Shown here in pieces: positions 16,522 through 26,900 of a stretch of DNA of 64,000 nucleotides. The position numbers were made by a program, and so were the translations under genes. The stretch's first letter is position 1, and every line of letters starts with the position of its first letter. The stretch spans positions 806,001-870,000 of the forward strand of contig NZ_APNH01000001.1 in assembly GCF_040361275.1 (NCBI RefSeq). Direction: 5' to 3'. Origin of the DNA: Salinisphaera sp. T31B1. GTDB taxonomy: Bacteria; Pseudomonadota; Gammaproteobacteria; Nevskiales; Salinisphaeraceae. Below the pieces are notes generated by a model. That model was not told the DNA's origin. It made no database searches and saw only the letters and a program-made list of their open reading frames with translations.

Positions 16522-17459
16522 TCAGGCGCCCACGACCGCCGGCATCGGTACTGCGCCACACGCTCGTGCTGTGGGCGCTCGCGTTCGCCGCAGTGGCGCA
16601 GCCGCCGGCCATCGGTCTGTCGATCGACGAACCGCGTGCCTACGGCCATGTTGTCGGCGACCGAATCGAGCGCGCGCTACGCCTGCGACTGCCGGACGGT
16701 TACCGGCTGGAGCGCAGCTCATTGCCGGTGGCGGGCGAGCAATCGTACTGGCTCGAACTCGTGGCCGCGGAGGTGCAGGCCGAGCCGGCTACCGGCGGCG
16801 TGGTGGTGGTCGTCCTCGACTACCAGTTGTTCTATGCGCCGTTGCAGACATCACGGCGGGCGTTGCCCGCCCTGGAGATCGCAGCGGTCAATGCCGCCGG
16901 TGAGCGGTTGGTGACCCCGGTGCCGGCGTTCGGTTTTACCATGTCGCCGATCCTTGAGCTGGACCCCGACGCCGAGTTCGGCAACCCGGACAACGACCTG
17001 CTGCTCGCCGACGAACGCCCGTCGTCGCAGGCGGTGAACGGCCCCCGTCGGATGACGCTCGGTGCGCTGGGGATTGCCTTGCTCGCGGGTTTGAGCTGGG
17101 CCTGGACAGCCGGATGGCTGCCGGGGCCGGCCCGCGGCCCGTTTGCCCGGGCCGCGACGCGGCTGCGGCAGCTGCGGCGCAGGCCAGCGATGTCGGATAC
17201 CACCGCTACGGCGCTGCGGACGGTGCATCGCGCGTTCGACGAAACCGCGCACCGGGCCGTGTTCGCCGATGATCTCGACGCTTTCATCGCCGCCCATCCG
17301 AGCTTCGCCGATCTGGCAGACGATATCGCCAGTTTCTTCGATTTCTCGCGCCGCTATTTTTTCTCGGCGTCGGCGTGCGTCGATCGCGACAGCCAGGCGA
17401 TGGTCGCGCGTCTGGAACGTCTGGTCAGACGTTGCCGACGACGGGAGCGCGGCACATGA
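16518..17459 (+). CDS. mxaA: MxaA, calcium-insertion accessory membrane protein
   Basis: 313 residues. N-terminal signal or anchor (LVLWALAFAAVA), a periplasmic beta-rich domain up to about residue 170, one transmembrane helix (TLGALGIALLAGLSWAWTAG, about 177-196) and a cytoplasmic helical tail containing DFSRRYFF. This layout and the operon position match MxaA, needed with MxaC/K/L for calcium-containing, active methanol dehydrogenase in Methylobacterium. ATG overlaps the mxaS stop, and its own stop overlaps mxaC, indicating strong translational coupling across the whole RSACKLD block. Confidence 0.87.
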   Translation: MIRRPRPPASVLRHTLVLWALAFAAVAQPPAIGLSIDEPRAYGHVVGDRIERALRLRLPDGYRLERSSLPVAGEQSYWLELVAAEVQAEPATGGVVVVVLDYQLFYAPLQTSRRALPALEIAAVNAAGERLVTPVPAFGFTMSPILELDPDAEFGNPDNDLLLADERPSSQAVNGPRRMTLGALGIALLAGLSWAWTAGWLPGPARGPFARAATRLRQLRRRPAMSDTTATALRTVHRAFDETAHRAVFADDLDAFIAAHPSFADLADDIASFFDFSRRYFFSASACVDRDSQAMVARLERLVRRCRRRERGT

Positions 17460-18442
17460 GCCTCGTCTTCGATCACCCGGCCGTACTGGCCGCGCTGTGG
17501 CTGGCGCTGCTGCCTTGGTGGCGGCTGCCGTTGGCCACCAGCGAGCCGGCCGCACTGGTCATGCTGCCCGCAGATCGGCTGTCGGTCGTGCTCGATCTGG
17601 CGTTGCGGGCGGCTGCCTCTCTGGCGATCGCTGCGCTGGTGTTCGGTCTGGCCCGGCCCTTTCTCGGCGCTCAGACGATCGAGAAGGTCGCCCGCGGCGC
17701 CCATCTCGTGCTGACGCTGGATCGCAGTCTGAGCATGGACCAGACTTTCGCCGGGCGTAATCCGCAAGGCGGCGAGGAATCCAAGAGCGAAACCGCGCGC
17801 CGATTGCTCACCGAATTCATCGGCGAGCGTGAACACGACCTGTTCGGCGTGGTCTCGTTCAGCACCCGGCCCATGGCCGTGGTGCCGTTGTCGGACGATC
17901 GCGTGGCCGCGCGCGCCGCGGTGGATGCCGCAGCCACGCCGGGGCTGGCGTTCACCAATGTGGCCGAGGGGCTGTTCATGGCGCTGTCGTACTTCCGCGA
18001 TCGCCGCGCCAGTGCCTCGCGGGCCATCGTGCTGATCTCGGACGGAGCCGCCGAGATCGATTTTCGCAGCGCCGAACGACTGCGAGCCCGCTTTGCCGAA
18101 TACGATGCCTCGCTGTACTGGATCTTCCTGCGCACCGCGGGTAGCCCGGGCCTGTTCGAAAAGCCTGACGACGCGCGCAACGACAACGCCAAGGCGATGC
18201 CGGAGCGCTACCTGCATCTGTTTTTCAATACGCTGCAGGTGCCCTACACCCCCTATGAGGCCGACAACCCGGCGGCGCTCGCCCAGGCGATCGCCGATAT
18301 CGATCGTCTGGAGACCCGGCCACTGGTCTACGCGCAACGGATCCCGCGCCGTGATCTGAGTGGCTGGGCCTATGCGATTGCCCTCGTGCTGTTGCTGGTC
18401 GGCCTGTTAGCCAAGATCGTCGAACGGCGGGTGATCGCATGA
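17456..18442 (+). CDS. mxaC: MxaC, von Willebrand A membrane protein
   Basis: 328 residues. Two N-terminal transmembrane helices, then a von Willebrand A domain with an intact MIDAS (DRSLSMDQT, later VLISDGAAEID), and a C-terminal helix (AYAIALVLLLVGLLAKIV). The domain should lie in the periplasm or cytoplasm between the anchors, as in other MoxR-associated vWA proteins. Works with MxaA, K and L in calcium insertion. Start 17456 overlaps the mxaA stop (ATGA); an upstream in-frame start inside mxaA is rejected. Confidence 0.88.
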   Translation: MSLVFDHPAVLAALWLALLPWWRLPLATSEPAALVMLPADRLSVVLDLALRAAASLAIAALVFGLARPFLGAQTIEKVARGAHLVLTLDRSLSMDQTFAGRNPQGGEESKSETARRLLTEFIGEREHDLFGVVSFSTRPMAVVPLSDDRVAARAAVDAAATPGLAFTNVAEGLFMALSYFRDRRASASRAIVLISDGAAEIDFRSAERLRARFAEYDASLYWIFLRTAGSPGLFEKPDDARNDNAKAMPERYLHLFFNTLQVPYTPYEADNPAALAQAIADIDRLETRPLVYAQRIPRRDLSGWAYAIALVLLLVGLLAKIVERRVIA

Positions 18443-19017
18443 GCCGCGCGCGTCCGGTGCGCTGGCTCTGTCTGGCCGTTGCAGTCTCCGCGATCGCGGT
18501 CGCTGTATGGCAGGGCGTGGTGTGGTTCGATCATGGGCGCGACAACCGGCTGATCCGCGCGGCGCTGACGCATCAGGCCGTCGAGATCGGTCCGGACGAG
18601 TCGCTGGCGGTGCTGTTCGCACAAGGCTATGGCGAGACGCGACTGGATCGTTTCCGGCAGGCCGGCGCGGCGTATCAGACAGTCTGGATACGCACCGACG
18701 GCGGGCGCCACGACGACCCCGAAGGATGGGCGGCCCGCAGTCGCTACAACCTCGGCAATCTCTATGCCCGGCGTGCGGTGGCCGCTGCCGAGACCTTCGA
18801 TGTGGACGGCGCACGTACCTTGGCGGAGCTGGCCAAGCAGGCCTATCGCGATGCGCTGCGAGCCTGGCCCGACTATTGGCAGGCCAAGCACAATTTCGAG
18901 GCCGCTCAGCGTCTGGTACGCGACCTGCCGCAGCACGAGGGCGAGCCTGAAGAAGGTGAAAAGCCGGCCGAGGATGTCTGGTCGCAGATGCCGGGCTTCC
19001 CGCGGGGGCTGCCATGA
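18439..19017 (+). CDS. mxaK: MxaK, methanol dehydrogenase maturation protein
   Basis: 192 residues. One N-terminal transmembrane helix (WLCLAVAVSAIAVAVWQGVV) and a helical TPR-like periplasmic region (RYNLGNLYARRAV ... YRDALRAWPDYWQAKHNFE), ending in an acidic tail. Called from this architecture and the position between the two vWA genes, as in the canonical mxaACKL order. Similarity within the family is low, so identity leans on gene order. Both ends overlap neighbours by 4 bp. Confidence 0.83.
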   Translation: MSRARPVRWLCLAVAVSAIAVAVWQGVVWFDHGRDNRLIRAALTHQAVEIGPDESLAVLFAQGYGETRLDRFRQAGAAYQTVWIRTDGGRHDDPEGWAARSRYNLGNLYARRAVAAAETFDVDGARTLAELAKQAYRDALRAWPDYWQAKHNFEAAQRLVRDLPQHEGEPEEGEKPAEDVWSQMPGFPRGLP

Positions 19018-20081
19018 TCGAGCGCGGCTGTCTGGGTGATCCGCGGCTGTGGGCGATGGTGCTTGCGGTGCTGTTGTTGCTGTCGAGCTTCGTGGCGCCC
19101 CGCTGGCCGCTGCGCCAGCCGGTCTACAGCACGCTGTTCGTGATCGACATCACGCGCAGCATGAACGTCGCCGACTACCGCGCGGCCGGCGAGCCGGTCA
19201 CGCGCCTGGCGCGCGCCAAGGCCGCCGTCGCCGGTGCGATTGCACGGCTGCCGTGTGGCTCGAACGCGGGTCTGGCGCTGTTCACCGAGCGCACGGTCAA
19301 CATCACGCTGATGCCGATCGAGGTTTGTGCGCACTTCAACAGTCTGCAGGCCAGTCTCGAACTGATCGACTGGCGTATGGCCTGGGCGGCAGACAGCAAC
19401 GTCAACCGTGCGCTGGTCGATGGCATGGCCAAGCTGCGGACGCTGCGCGGCGCGTACGGCATCGACGACACCACGAGCCTGGTTTTTCTCACCGACGGCC
19501 AAGAGGCGCCGCCCGTCAATCCGCGCTACGAGCCCGACCCCGCCTTGCTGGTGCCGGGCAAGAAAGAAGGCGAACCCGGGGCACCACCGGCAGACAGTGC
19601 GCCCCTGTACGGTCTGATCGTGGGTGTGGGCGGCTACACACCGGTGCCGATACCCAAATACAGCCCGGAAGGCGAGCGTATCGGCGTCTATGCCGAGGAT
19701 GACGTGCCGCAGGCCGCCAATTTCGGCCAGCCGGCCAATCCCGAGGCCATCGAAGGCTATGTCCCGCGCAACGCGCCCTGGGGCCGGGCGGACAAGCACG
19801 GCAGCGAGCATCTGTCGTCGGTTCGCGAGCCGCATCTGCAGGCGATCGCGGCGAAGGCCGGCTTCGACTATATCCATCTCGATGACGATACCGCGATGTA
19901 TCGCGCGGTCACGCCGCGCGCCTGGGCGGCCATACGCACGCGCCCGACCGATATTCGCTGGCTGTTGGCCGTCATTGCGCTGGCGCTGGCGACGCTGGTG
20001 CCACTGGCCACCCTCGTTGCCGATCTGCACCGCTATCGCAACCTGCTTCGTTCCAACCAAACCAATGCAAGGAGTGCTTGA
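19014..20081 (+). CDS. mxaL: MxaL, von Willebrand A membrane protein
   Basis: 355 residues. N-terminal membrane helix (MVLAVLLLLSSFVA), vWA domain with MIDAS (DITRSMNVADY, threonine/serine region, then FLTDGQEAPP), and a C-terminal helix (LLAVIALALATLVPLATLV). Second vWA protein of the set; with MxaA, C and K required for calcium incorporation in model methylotrophs. There is a proline- and glutamate-rich insertion around residues 175-195 after the MIDAS strand. The stop overlaps the mxaD start by one base. Confidence 0.88.
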   Translation: MIERGCLGDPRLWAMVLAVLLLLSSFVAPRWPLRQPVYSTLFVIDITRSMNVADYRAAGEPVTRLARAKAAVAGAIARLPCGSNAGLALFTERTVNITLMPIEVCAHFNSLQASLELIDWRMAWAADSNVNRALVDGMAKLRTLRGAYGIDDTTSLVFLTDGQEAPPVNPRYEPDPALLVPGKKEGEPGAPPADSAPLYGLIVGVGGYTPVPIPKYSPEGERIGVYAEDDVPQAANFGQPANPEAIEGYVPRNAPWGRADKHGSEHLSSVREPHLQAIAAKAGFDYIHLDDDTAMYRAVTPRAWAAIRTRPTDIRWLLAVIALALATLVPLATLVADLHRYRNLLRSNQTNARSA

Positions 20082-20641
20082 TGACGCGATCCCTATCGAA
20101 CGTCGGTTGTCTGCTGGTGTGGGCATGGCTCGGGCTGTCGGCGACCGCGCTGGCCCACGGTCCGACGCCCCAGAAGGCCGAAGAGCGGATTCGTATCGAC
20201 GCTACCCCGGCCGAGGTCTGGCAGGTGATCGGCGATGTGTCGGCCCTGGCCGACTGGCAGCCGATGTTGTCTGCGGTGCATCCCAGCCAGGGCAACGACA
20301 CCATCGCTGACGCGGTCGGCGCCGAGCGTGTGCTGGTATTTGCCGATGGCGGTGGCGAGATCACCGAAAGCATCGACGAATACAAGCCCGATGAACACTA
20401 CCTCGGCTATCGGCTGCTCAAGGAGGATCCATCGGTGTTTGCCGTCAGCTTCTATACCGCGACCATCCAGGCGCTGCCGCTCGATTCGGGCAGCGAGATC
20501 GTGTGGAGCGCGCGTTTCTATCGGGGTGATACGGGCAATTTTCCGCCCGACGACCAGAGCGACGAGGCTGCACAAAAGGCGATGCACGGCTTCTTCAAGC
20601 AGGGGCTGAGCAAGCTCAAGCAGACGGTCGAGGGCGGCTGA
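20081..20641 (+). CDS. mxaD: MxaD, SRPBCC-fold periplasmic protein
   Basis: 186 residues. Signal peptide (CLLVWAWLGLSATALAHG) and a START/SRPBCC domain (RIRIDATPAEVWQVIGDVSA, ending AMHGFFKQGLSKLKQTVEGG). MxaD stimulates electron transfer between methanol dehydrogenase and cytochrome cL in Methylobacterium. GGAG lies 6 bp before the ATG at 20081, which overlaps the mxaL stop. It closes the conserved mxa block; the next gene again overlaps by one base. Confidence 0.88.
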   Translation: MTRSLSNVGCLLVWAWLGLSATALAHGPTPQKAEERIRIDATPAEVWQVIGDVSALADWQPMLSAVHPSQGNDTIADAVGAERVLVFADGGGEITESIDEYKPDEHYLGYRLLKEDPSVFAVSFYTATIQALPLDSGSEIVWSARFYRGDTGNFPPDDQSDEAAQKAMHGFFKQGLSKLKQTVEGG

Positions 20642-21588
20642 TGGCGCGAGGTTATCGGGATGCGCTGATCGGCGCCCTGGTCATACTGTCGGTATCGGGG
20701 GCATCGTTTGCCGGACAGGCCTGGATCACAGTTCAGGCAGCCAACCAGGTGGTCGTTATCGATACGGTAGCCGCCGAGATCGTCGCGCGCGTGGACGTCG
20801 CCGACGGCCCGGTCGGCGTCGCCACCGGTTCGGACCGAGTGTATGTCACCCATCCGGAGCGCGGCCGGTTGAGCGTAATCGATCGCCGCGATCGCACGCT
20901 CGAAGAACTCTGGGAAATCGGCGGCGAGCCGTTCGGTGTGGCGCTGTCGGAGTCGGCCGGCCGTGTTTTCGTCACCGACTGGGCCGGCAACTGCGTCGAT
21001 ATCTATGCCGCCGACAGCGGTGAACGGCTCGACCGGGTGGCCGTCGGCAAGGCGCCCGCCGGCGTTGCCGCAACCCCCGATGGTGCCACCGTGCTCACCG
21101 CCGACCGAGAAAGCGACCGCGTATCGATCATCGACGCGCGGGCAGGCCGGGTAGTGGCCGCTGTCGATGTCGGGCGTGCGCCGTTCGCCGTGCTGATCGG
21201 GCCCGAGGGTCGGCGCGCTTATGTCGCCAACGTACGCAGTGATACGGTCAGCGTAATCGATATCCCGCGTCGAATGACGGTCGCAGCGATTGCCACGGGC
21301 CTGTTCCCCTACGGTCTGGCGATGGCCGATGAGGGCCGGACGCTGTTGGTGACCGAGCAGCGAGCCGGTCGGCTGGCACGCTTCGACACGGCCAGCGGCC
21401 GCCGCCTCGGCGAGATCGAGGTCGGCGCGCAGCCGGACGGCGTGGCCGTCGATGCGGCCAGTCATCGGGCCGTGGTCGCCAACTGGTTCGACGATACCGT
21501 CTCGATCATCGATTTGGTCGATGGAGGCGAGCAGGCCGTTCTGAAGGTTGGTCGCGGGCCGCGCGGGTTCGGGCGTTTCATTCATTGA
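20641..21588 (+). CDS. YVTN-repeat beta-propeller protein in the mxa operon
   Basis: 315 residues: signal peptide (ALVILSVSGASFAGQA) followed by about seven repeats of the roughly 42-residue YVTN type (for example VFVTDWAGNCVDIYAADSGE, AYVANVRSDTVSVIDIPRR). Such propellers occur beside PQQ dehydrogenases and are thought to assist or bind partners in the periplasm. The start overlaps the mxaD stop by one base (TGATG), so it is made as part of the operon. It occupies the place of mxaE in other clusters, but I do not equate it with mxaE. Function in methanol oxidation is inferred from linkage only. Confidence 0.85.
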   Translation: MARGYRDALIGALVILSVSGASFAGQAWITVQAANQVVVIDTVAAEIVARVDVADGPVGVATGSDRVYVTHPERGRLSVIDRRDRTLEELWEIGGEPFGVALSESAGRVFVTDWAGNCVDIYAADSGERLDRVAVGKAPAGVAATPDGATVLTADRESDRVSIIDARAGRVVAAVDVGRAPFAVLIGPEGRRAYVANVRSDTVSVIDIPRRMTVAAIATGLFPYGLAMADEGRTLLVTEQRAGRLARFDTASGRRLGEIEVGAQPDGVAVDAASHRAVVANWFDDTVSIIDLVDGGEQAVLKVGRGPRGFGRFIH

Positions 21589-22136
21589 TGTCCGTGTCGT
21601 GCCGACCGGCCGTACGCCGGATGCAGCTGTTCCACGGCCTGTTCGGGCCAGGCCGCGTGGGTGTTCCCGGCCGTGGCCGAGGCTGGCCGGAATCAAATAT
21701 GCGAATATTCACCCGATGGCGGTATCCGGCCGCGGTGGCGATCTTCTGCTGCACGACGCCGGTACGTCAGGCGCACGCTGCACAAGACACGGGTTCGGCC
21801 GATGCGACGCAGCAACACAGTCGATACTGCGTGCGCGCGCGGTCGGGGGCGTCCGGTCAGCGTCGCAAGGGACGCGGCCGATCGGGCAATCGAGCTGCAG
21901 CGGCCTGGCTATGTCCTGTGGGCGGGGCGGCCCGGCCGTTTACCGCTCGTGCGCGATCCGGGGGCTGCGCCGACGGCGCCGGGCGGCCACCGCATCATGA
22001 TCGACGAGGCCGAACGGTAGGGGCCGCCGGCAGGGACGTTCTATATTCGGCCGTCCCACGGCGGGTCGTCGCCCTGACAGCGGCGCACGCGCCCGAGCAG
22101 GGCAGAGGCGTATGGGGCGTATACGAAAAGGGGGCG
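21588..22136 (+). other. Orphan stretch with disrupted coding signal between propeller and kinase genes
   Basis: 549 bp with no convincing intact gene. An ATG at 21588 overlaps the propeller stop; its frame contains a signal-peptide-like segment from 21699 (MRIFTRWRYPAAVAIFCC, then QAHAAQD), but the following residues become Arg/Gly-rich and non-protein-like. A different frame looks more protein-like from about 21840 to its stop at 22020 (RDAADRAIELQRPGYVLW). This pattern fits a small secreted protein broken by a frameshift, or a sequencing error; a chance pattern in G+C-rich DNA remains possible. Confidence 0.45.
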
Positions 22137-23492
22137 ATGTTGATACGCACACGGCGTATTTCCTTGAAAGGCCGGCTGGTGGCCATCGTGGCGGGCATCC
22201 TGGGTCTGGGGCTGGTCGGGGGCGCGGCGATCATCCTGCACAACGCACGCGAAGCGACGCTGGACGAGATTCAGGCGAACCTGGATTTCAGCCAGCGACT
22301 GGTCGGCTTTTTCGTGGCCGATCTGAGCCGTCCGCTGCGGCCCGACGCGCTGGTGCTGCTCTCTCGCGCTTTCGAGGATCTGCGTCATGTACAGGTCGAA
22401 ATCGAGGACGACGACGGCCGTTGGCGCTCGCTGACACCTGCCTCCCCGGTGGACCCGGCTCCGGCTTGGTTCGAACGGCTCATCGTACCGCCTGAGCATG
22501 GTTTCGCCACGATCCGGTTCGCCGGCGACAGCGAACTCGGGCGGATCCGGATCAGCGCACGGACCGAAGACGAGATCGCCGAGGTCTGGCGCGATGTCTA
22601 CGACCTGTTCTGGCTGGCGTTCTGGCTGCTGGTGGCGGTCTGTGTGCTGACCTATCTCGGTCTCTGGTTGGGGCTGAAGCCGCTTCGGGATCTGCATGCC
22701 GGCTTCGCCCGGCTGGCCGCCGGCGACTTCGGTGCGCCGGTGTGCGGGCCAGCGGTTGCCGAGCTTGCCGACACCCAGGCCAAGTTCAATCACGTGGTGG
22801 GCGTACTGCGCGAGGCAACCCGTGAGCGTCGTCTGCTCACCCAGAAACTGGTAAGCATGCAAGAGGAAGAACGCCGCGCGATCGCCCGCGAGCTGCACGA
22901 CGAGATGGCGCCTTATCTGTTCGGGATCCGTACCGAGATTCAGGCCATGAGCTGGGCCCTGGGGCGCGACGAACAGGCCGCCGCGCTGCAGCGTATCGAT
23001 GCCGTTCAGGAGCATGTGAGCCTGCTGCAACTGCGTGTCAAACGCCTGCTCAGCCGTCTGCGGCCCGCGGTGCTCGATGATTTCGGCCTGCGAGAGTCGC
23101 TGGTCTATCTGGTCGAGGATTGGCAGCGTCGCATGCCCGCGACCGAGTGGCGGCTCGATGTGGATGTCTGCGACGACGATCTCAGCGATGCGGTACGGGT
23201 GACCGCCTATCGCGCGGTTCAGGAATGCCTGACCAACGCCGCACGTCATTCCAGCGCGCGATCGGTGGCTGTGGCACTCAGACTCGTCGCGTCGGGCGAC
23301 GAGCGCACGCTGACCATCGAGGTCGTCGACGACGGTCAGGGCATGTCCGGACAGGCCTGTCTCGGGCTGGGGCTGACCGGCCTGCGCGAGCGTATTGCCG
23401 CGCTAGGCGGTCGCTTTCATCTGGAACGTCAGGCCGGGCCGGGGCTTGCCGTACGGCTCGCGGTGCCGCTGGCGGCCAACCAGGCTGATTGA
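22137..23492 (+). CDS. Sensor histidine kinase (NarX/MoxY-like, HisKA_3)
   Basis: 451 residues. Two transmembrane helices (about 15-33 and 155-178) bracket a periplasmic sensor domain; a HAMP-like linker, a HisKA_3 dimerisation domain with the phosphoacceptor histidine in [19 protein letters not shown], and a HATPase domain ([30 protein letters not shown]) follow. GGGGG lies just before the ATG at 22137; the same frame is open for 184 codons upstream but that part lacks coding character. MoxY-type kinases pair with NarL-type regulators to control methanol oxidation in Paracoccus, so the partner is probably the regulator at 9632-10300, at the other end of the cluster. Confidence 0.88.
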   Translation: MLIRTRRISLKGRLVAIVAGILGLGLVGGAAIILHNAREATLDEIQANLDFSQRLVGFFVADLSRPLRPDALVLLSRAFEDLRHVQVEIEDDDGRWRSLTPASPVDPAPAWFERLIVPPEHGFATIRFAGDSELGRIRISARTEDEIAEVWRDVYDLFWLAFWLLVAVCVLTYLGLWLGLKPLRDLHAGFARLAAGDFGAPVCGPAVAELADTQAKFNHVVGVLREATRERRLLTQKLVSMQEEERRAIARELHDEMAPYLFGIRTEIQAMSWALGRDEQAAALQRIDAVQEHVSLLQLRVKRLLSRLRPAVLDDFGLRESLVYLVEDWQRRMPATEWRLDVDVCDDDLSDAVRVTAYRAVQECLTNAARHSSARSVAVALRLVASGDERTLTIEVVDDGQGMSGQACLGLGLTGLRERIAALGGRFHLERQAGPGLAVRLAVPLAANQAD

Positions 23493-23530
23493 TCGTGCCG
23501 GCAGCGCGGCAGCTCGGATACACTGGCCCG

Positions 23531-23818
23531 ATGAGCATGCACCGGATCGTATCGGTCTGCCGGGTCGGACTGCGTTGGCTGGCGGTCCGCCTGCTGCAGC
23601 TGCCGATCCTGGGTTATCGCTATCTGATCTCGCCGCTGATCGGCCCCCGTTGCCGGTTCATGCCGACCTGCTCGGCCTATGCGATGACCGCCCTGGAGCG
23701 CCACGGCCCCTGGCGGGGCAGCTGGCTGGCGATCCGGCGTATCGTGCGCTGTCATCCGCTCAACGAAGGCGGTTTCGACCCCGTGCCGCCCCGAGCCGCT
23801 CGTCGCCGGCGCGGGTGA
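23531..23818 (+). CDS. yidD: YidD membrane-protein insertion efficiency factor
   Basis: 95 residues, family size. Signature [30 protein letters not shown] with two conserved cysteines and the [12 protein letters not shown] end are diagnostic (quoted in parts). An N-terminal amphipathic helix associates with the inner membrane. YidD normally sits between rnpA and yidC; here it is detached from that locus and lies between the kinase and ileS. Start at 23531 or 23537 cannot be separated because neither has a clear ribosome binding site. Confidence 0.88.
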   Translation: MSMHRIVSVCRVGLRWLAVRLLQLPILGYRYLISPLIGPRCRFMPTCSAYAMTALERHGPWRGSWLAIRRIVRCHPLNEGGFDPVPPRAARRRRG

Positions 23819-23905
23819 ACCGGTCGGCGCCGGTGCAGTAGGGCGCGACAGGGTTTATAGTGTCGCGCTTCGACCGATGGCCCGCCCTATCAACGCGTTC
23901 GTTCC

Positions 23906-26900
23906 ATGACCGGTTTCGCCGAACACAAGCCCCTGGACCTGTCCTCGCTGGATACCGAGATCCGTGCCTGGTGGGAAGCCGAGCAGGTCTTCGAGGCCAG
24001 TACGGCCGCACGCGCCGACGGCCCGACGTTCACTTTTTACGAAGGCCCGCCCACGGCCAATGGCCGGCCGGGTATCCATCACGTGCTCGGGCGCACCATC
24101 AAGGATGCGTTCTGTCGCTACAAGACCATGCGCGGCTATCGCGTGGATCGGAAGGCCGGCTGGGACACGCACGGCCTGCCGGTAGAGATCGAGGTCGAGA
24201 AAGAGCTCGGCCTGCAATCGCGCGAGGACATCGAAGCCTACGGCATCGACAAGTACAACGCGGCTTGTCGCGAGTCGGTGCTGCGCTACAAGAACCAGTG
24301 GGACGAACTCACCCGCCGGATCGGCTACTGGGTCGATCTCGATGCGCCGTATGTGACGTTTTCCAACGAATACATCGAATCGGTCTGGTGGCTGCTCAAG
24401 CAGCTGCACGAGCAGGGCCTGCTCTACAAGGGCCACAAGATCCACTGGTATTCGCCGGGCTCGGGGACGGTGCTGTCCTCGCACGAGGTCAGCCTCGGCT
24501 ACAAGGAAGTGCAGGACCCGTCGATCACGGTGAAGTTCTTCCTGGAGGACGAGCCGGATGTGGCGATCCTGGCCTGGACGACCACGCCCTGGACCATGCC
24601 GTCCAACGTCGCGGTGGCCGTCGGCCCCGGGATCGAATACGCCAAGGCACGGGCCGAGGACGGCTCGGTCTATATTGTTGCCAAGGACTGCGTAGCGGCT
24701 ACGCTGGGCGAGAACGCCGAGATTCTCGAAATCTTCGGCGCCGACGCGCTGATCGGCAAGCGCTACACCCCGCCGTACGACTGCTTCGCCGATCATCCCG
24801 AGGCGGACCACGCCTGGCGCGTGATCGCGGCCGATTTCATCACCACCGACGACGGCACCGGCATCGCGCACGAAGCCCCGGCGTTCGGCGCCGATGACTT
24901 CCGCGTGACCAGCGAATACGGCATGCCGGTGTTCAATCCGATCGAGCGCGATGGCCGTTTCCGCGCCGATTTCCCGCTGGTCGGCGGGCTGTGGTTCAAG
25001 GACGCCGACAAGCCGATCGCGCGCGATCTGAAGGATCGCGGACTGCTGTTCGGCCAACAGGTCACGGTGCATAACTACCCGCACGACTGGCGCAAGGGCA
25101 CGCCCTTGATGAATTACCCGGTCGAGTCCTGGTTCGTGGCGACGCAAGCCCATAAGGACAAGCTGGTCGAGTACAACAACCGGATCCACTGGCATCCGCC
25201 GCATGTCGGCACCGGTCGCTTCGGCGACTGGCTGGCCAACAACGTCGACTGGGCGCTGTCCCGGCATCGTTACTGGGGTACGCCGCTGCCGATCTGGGTC
25301 AACGACAACGATCCGGCCGATATCGTGGTGATCGGCTCGATCGACGAACTGCGTCGATACGCCGGCGACCAGGTCGCCGACGACGATAGCCTCGATCTGC
25401 ACAAGCCCCAGGTCGACGAGATCACTTGGAAAGCCGCGGATGGCGGCACCATGCGCCGCGTGCCGGAAATCATCGACGTCTGGTTCGATTCTGGCGCCAT
25501 GCCGTTCGCCCAGTGGCACTATCCGTTCGAGAATCAGGACATCTTCGAGGCGAACTTCCCGGCGGATTTCATCTGTGAAGGTGTGGATCAGACCCGCGGC
25601 TGGTTCTACTCGTTGCATGCCATCGGCACGCTGATCAAGGATTCACCGGCCTACAAGAACGTCATCGTCAACGGCCTGTTGCTGGATGCCAACGGCGAGA
25701 AGATGTCCAAGTCCAAGGGCAACACGGTTGATCCGTTCGAGGCCCTGGACGAACACGGCGCGGACGTCATCCGCTGGTACATGTTGGCCAGCAGCCAGCC
25801 GTGGGACAACACCAAATACGCCGATCGCGGCCTGCGCGAAACGCGCACCAAGGTGTTCGGCACGCTGGAGAACGTCTATTCGTTCTTTGCGACTTACGCC
25901 AATATCGATGGCTTCACCGCCGATACACCGGCCCCGGCTGTAGCCGACCGGCCCGAGCTGGATCGCTGGATCCTCTCGCGCCTTCAGTCCACGTCCGCCG
26001 AGGCCTCGGCAGCACTCGACGACTACAATCCGACGCGTGCCGCACGCGCGATCGAGCGGTTCATCGAAGCGCTGTCGAACTGGTATATCCGCCGCTCGCG
26101 GGCTCGCTTCTGGGCAGGGGCGCGTGCCGATGCCGGCGGGGATGCCAGCGAGGCCGAAGTCGCCGACAAGCGCGCGGCCTACCACACCACGCTGACCTGT
26201 CTGCGCGATGTCGCCGCCATGATGGCGCCGATCGCGCCGTTCTTCGCCGACTGGCTGTTTGCCAGCGTCTCGGCCGAGCAGGGCGCGCGGGCGTCGGTAC
26301 ACCTGGCGGACTTCCCGACGCCGGATGCCACGCTGATCGATACCGATCTGGAGCGTCGCATGGGACTGGCCCGGGCCGTGGTGGCCAACGTGCTGGCACT
26401 GCGCAACCAAGCGTCGATCAACGTACGCCAGCCGCTGGCCCGTATTCTCGTGGTCGAAGAGCCAGCGGTCGCGCGTGCGGATATCGAAGCGGTCGCCGCG
26501 ATCATTCGCGATGAAGTCAATATCGATAGCATCGAGTTCGTCGCCGGTGCAGGCGATCTGGTCAGCCGCAGCGTCAAACCGGATTTCCGGGTGTTGGGCA
26601 AACGTCTGGGCAAGCGGATGAAAGCCGTGGCCGCCGCCGTGGCCGCGCTGGATGACGACGCCATCGCCGCCTACATGCGTGACAACGCGATTACCGTAAC
26701 CGCCAACGGCGAGGCCATCGAACTCGGCGAGGGCGATCTGATCGTATCCGCCGAAGGCGTCGAGGGCTGGCTCGTCGGACGCGAGGATGGCGTCACGGTG
26801 GCACTTGATAGTACACTGACCGGCTCGCTACGCGAGAGAGGGCTGGCGCGCGAGGTGATCAACCGCGTGCAGCGCCTGCGCAAGCAGGCCGACTTTCATG

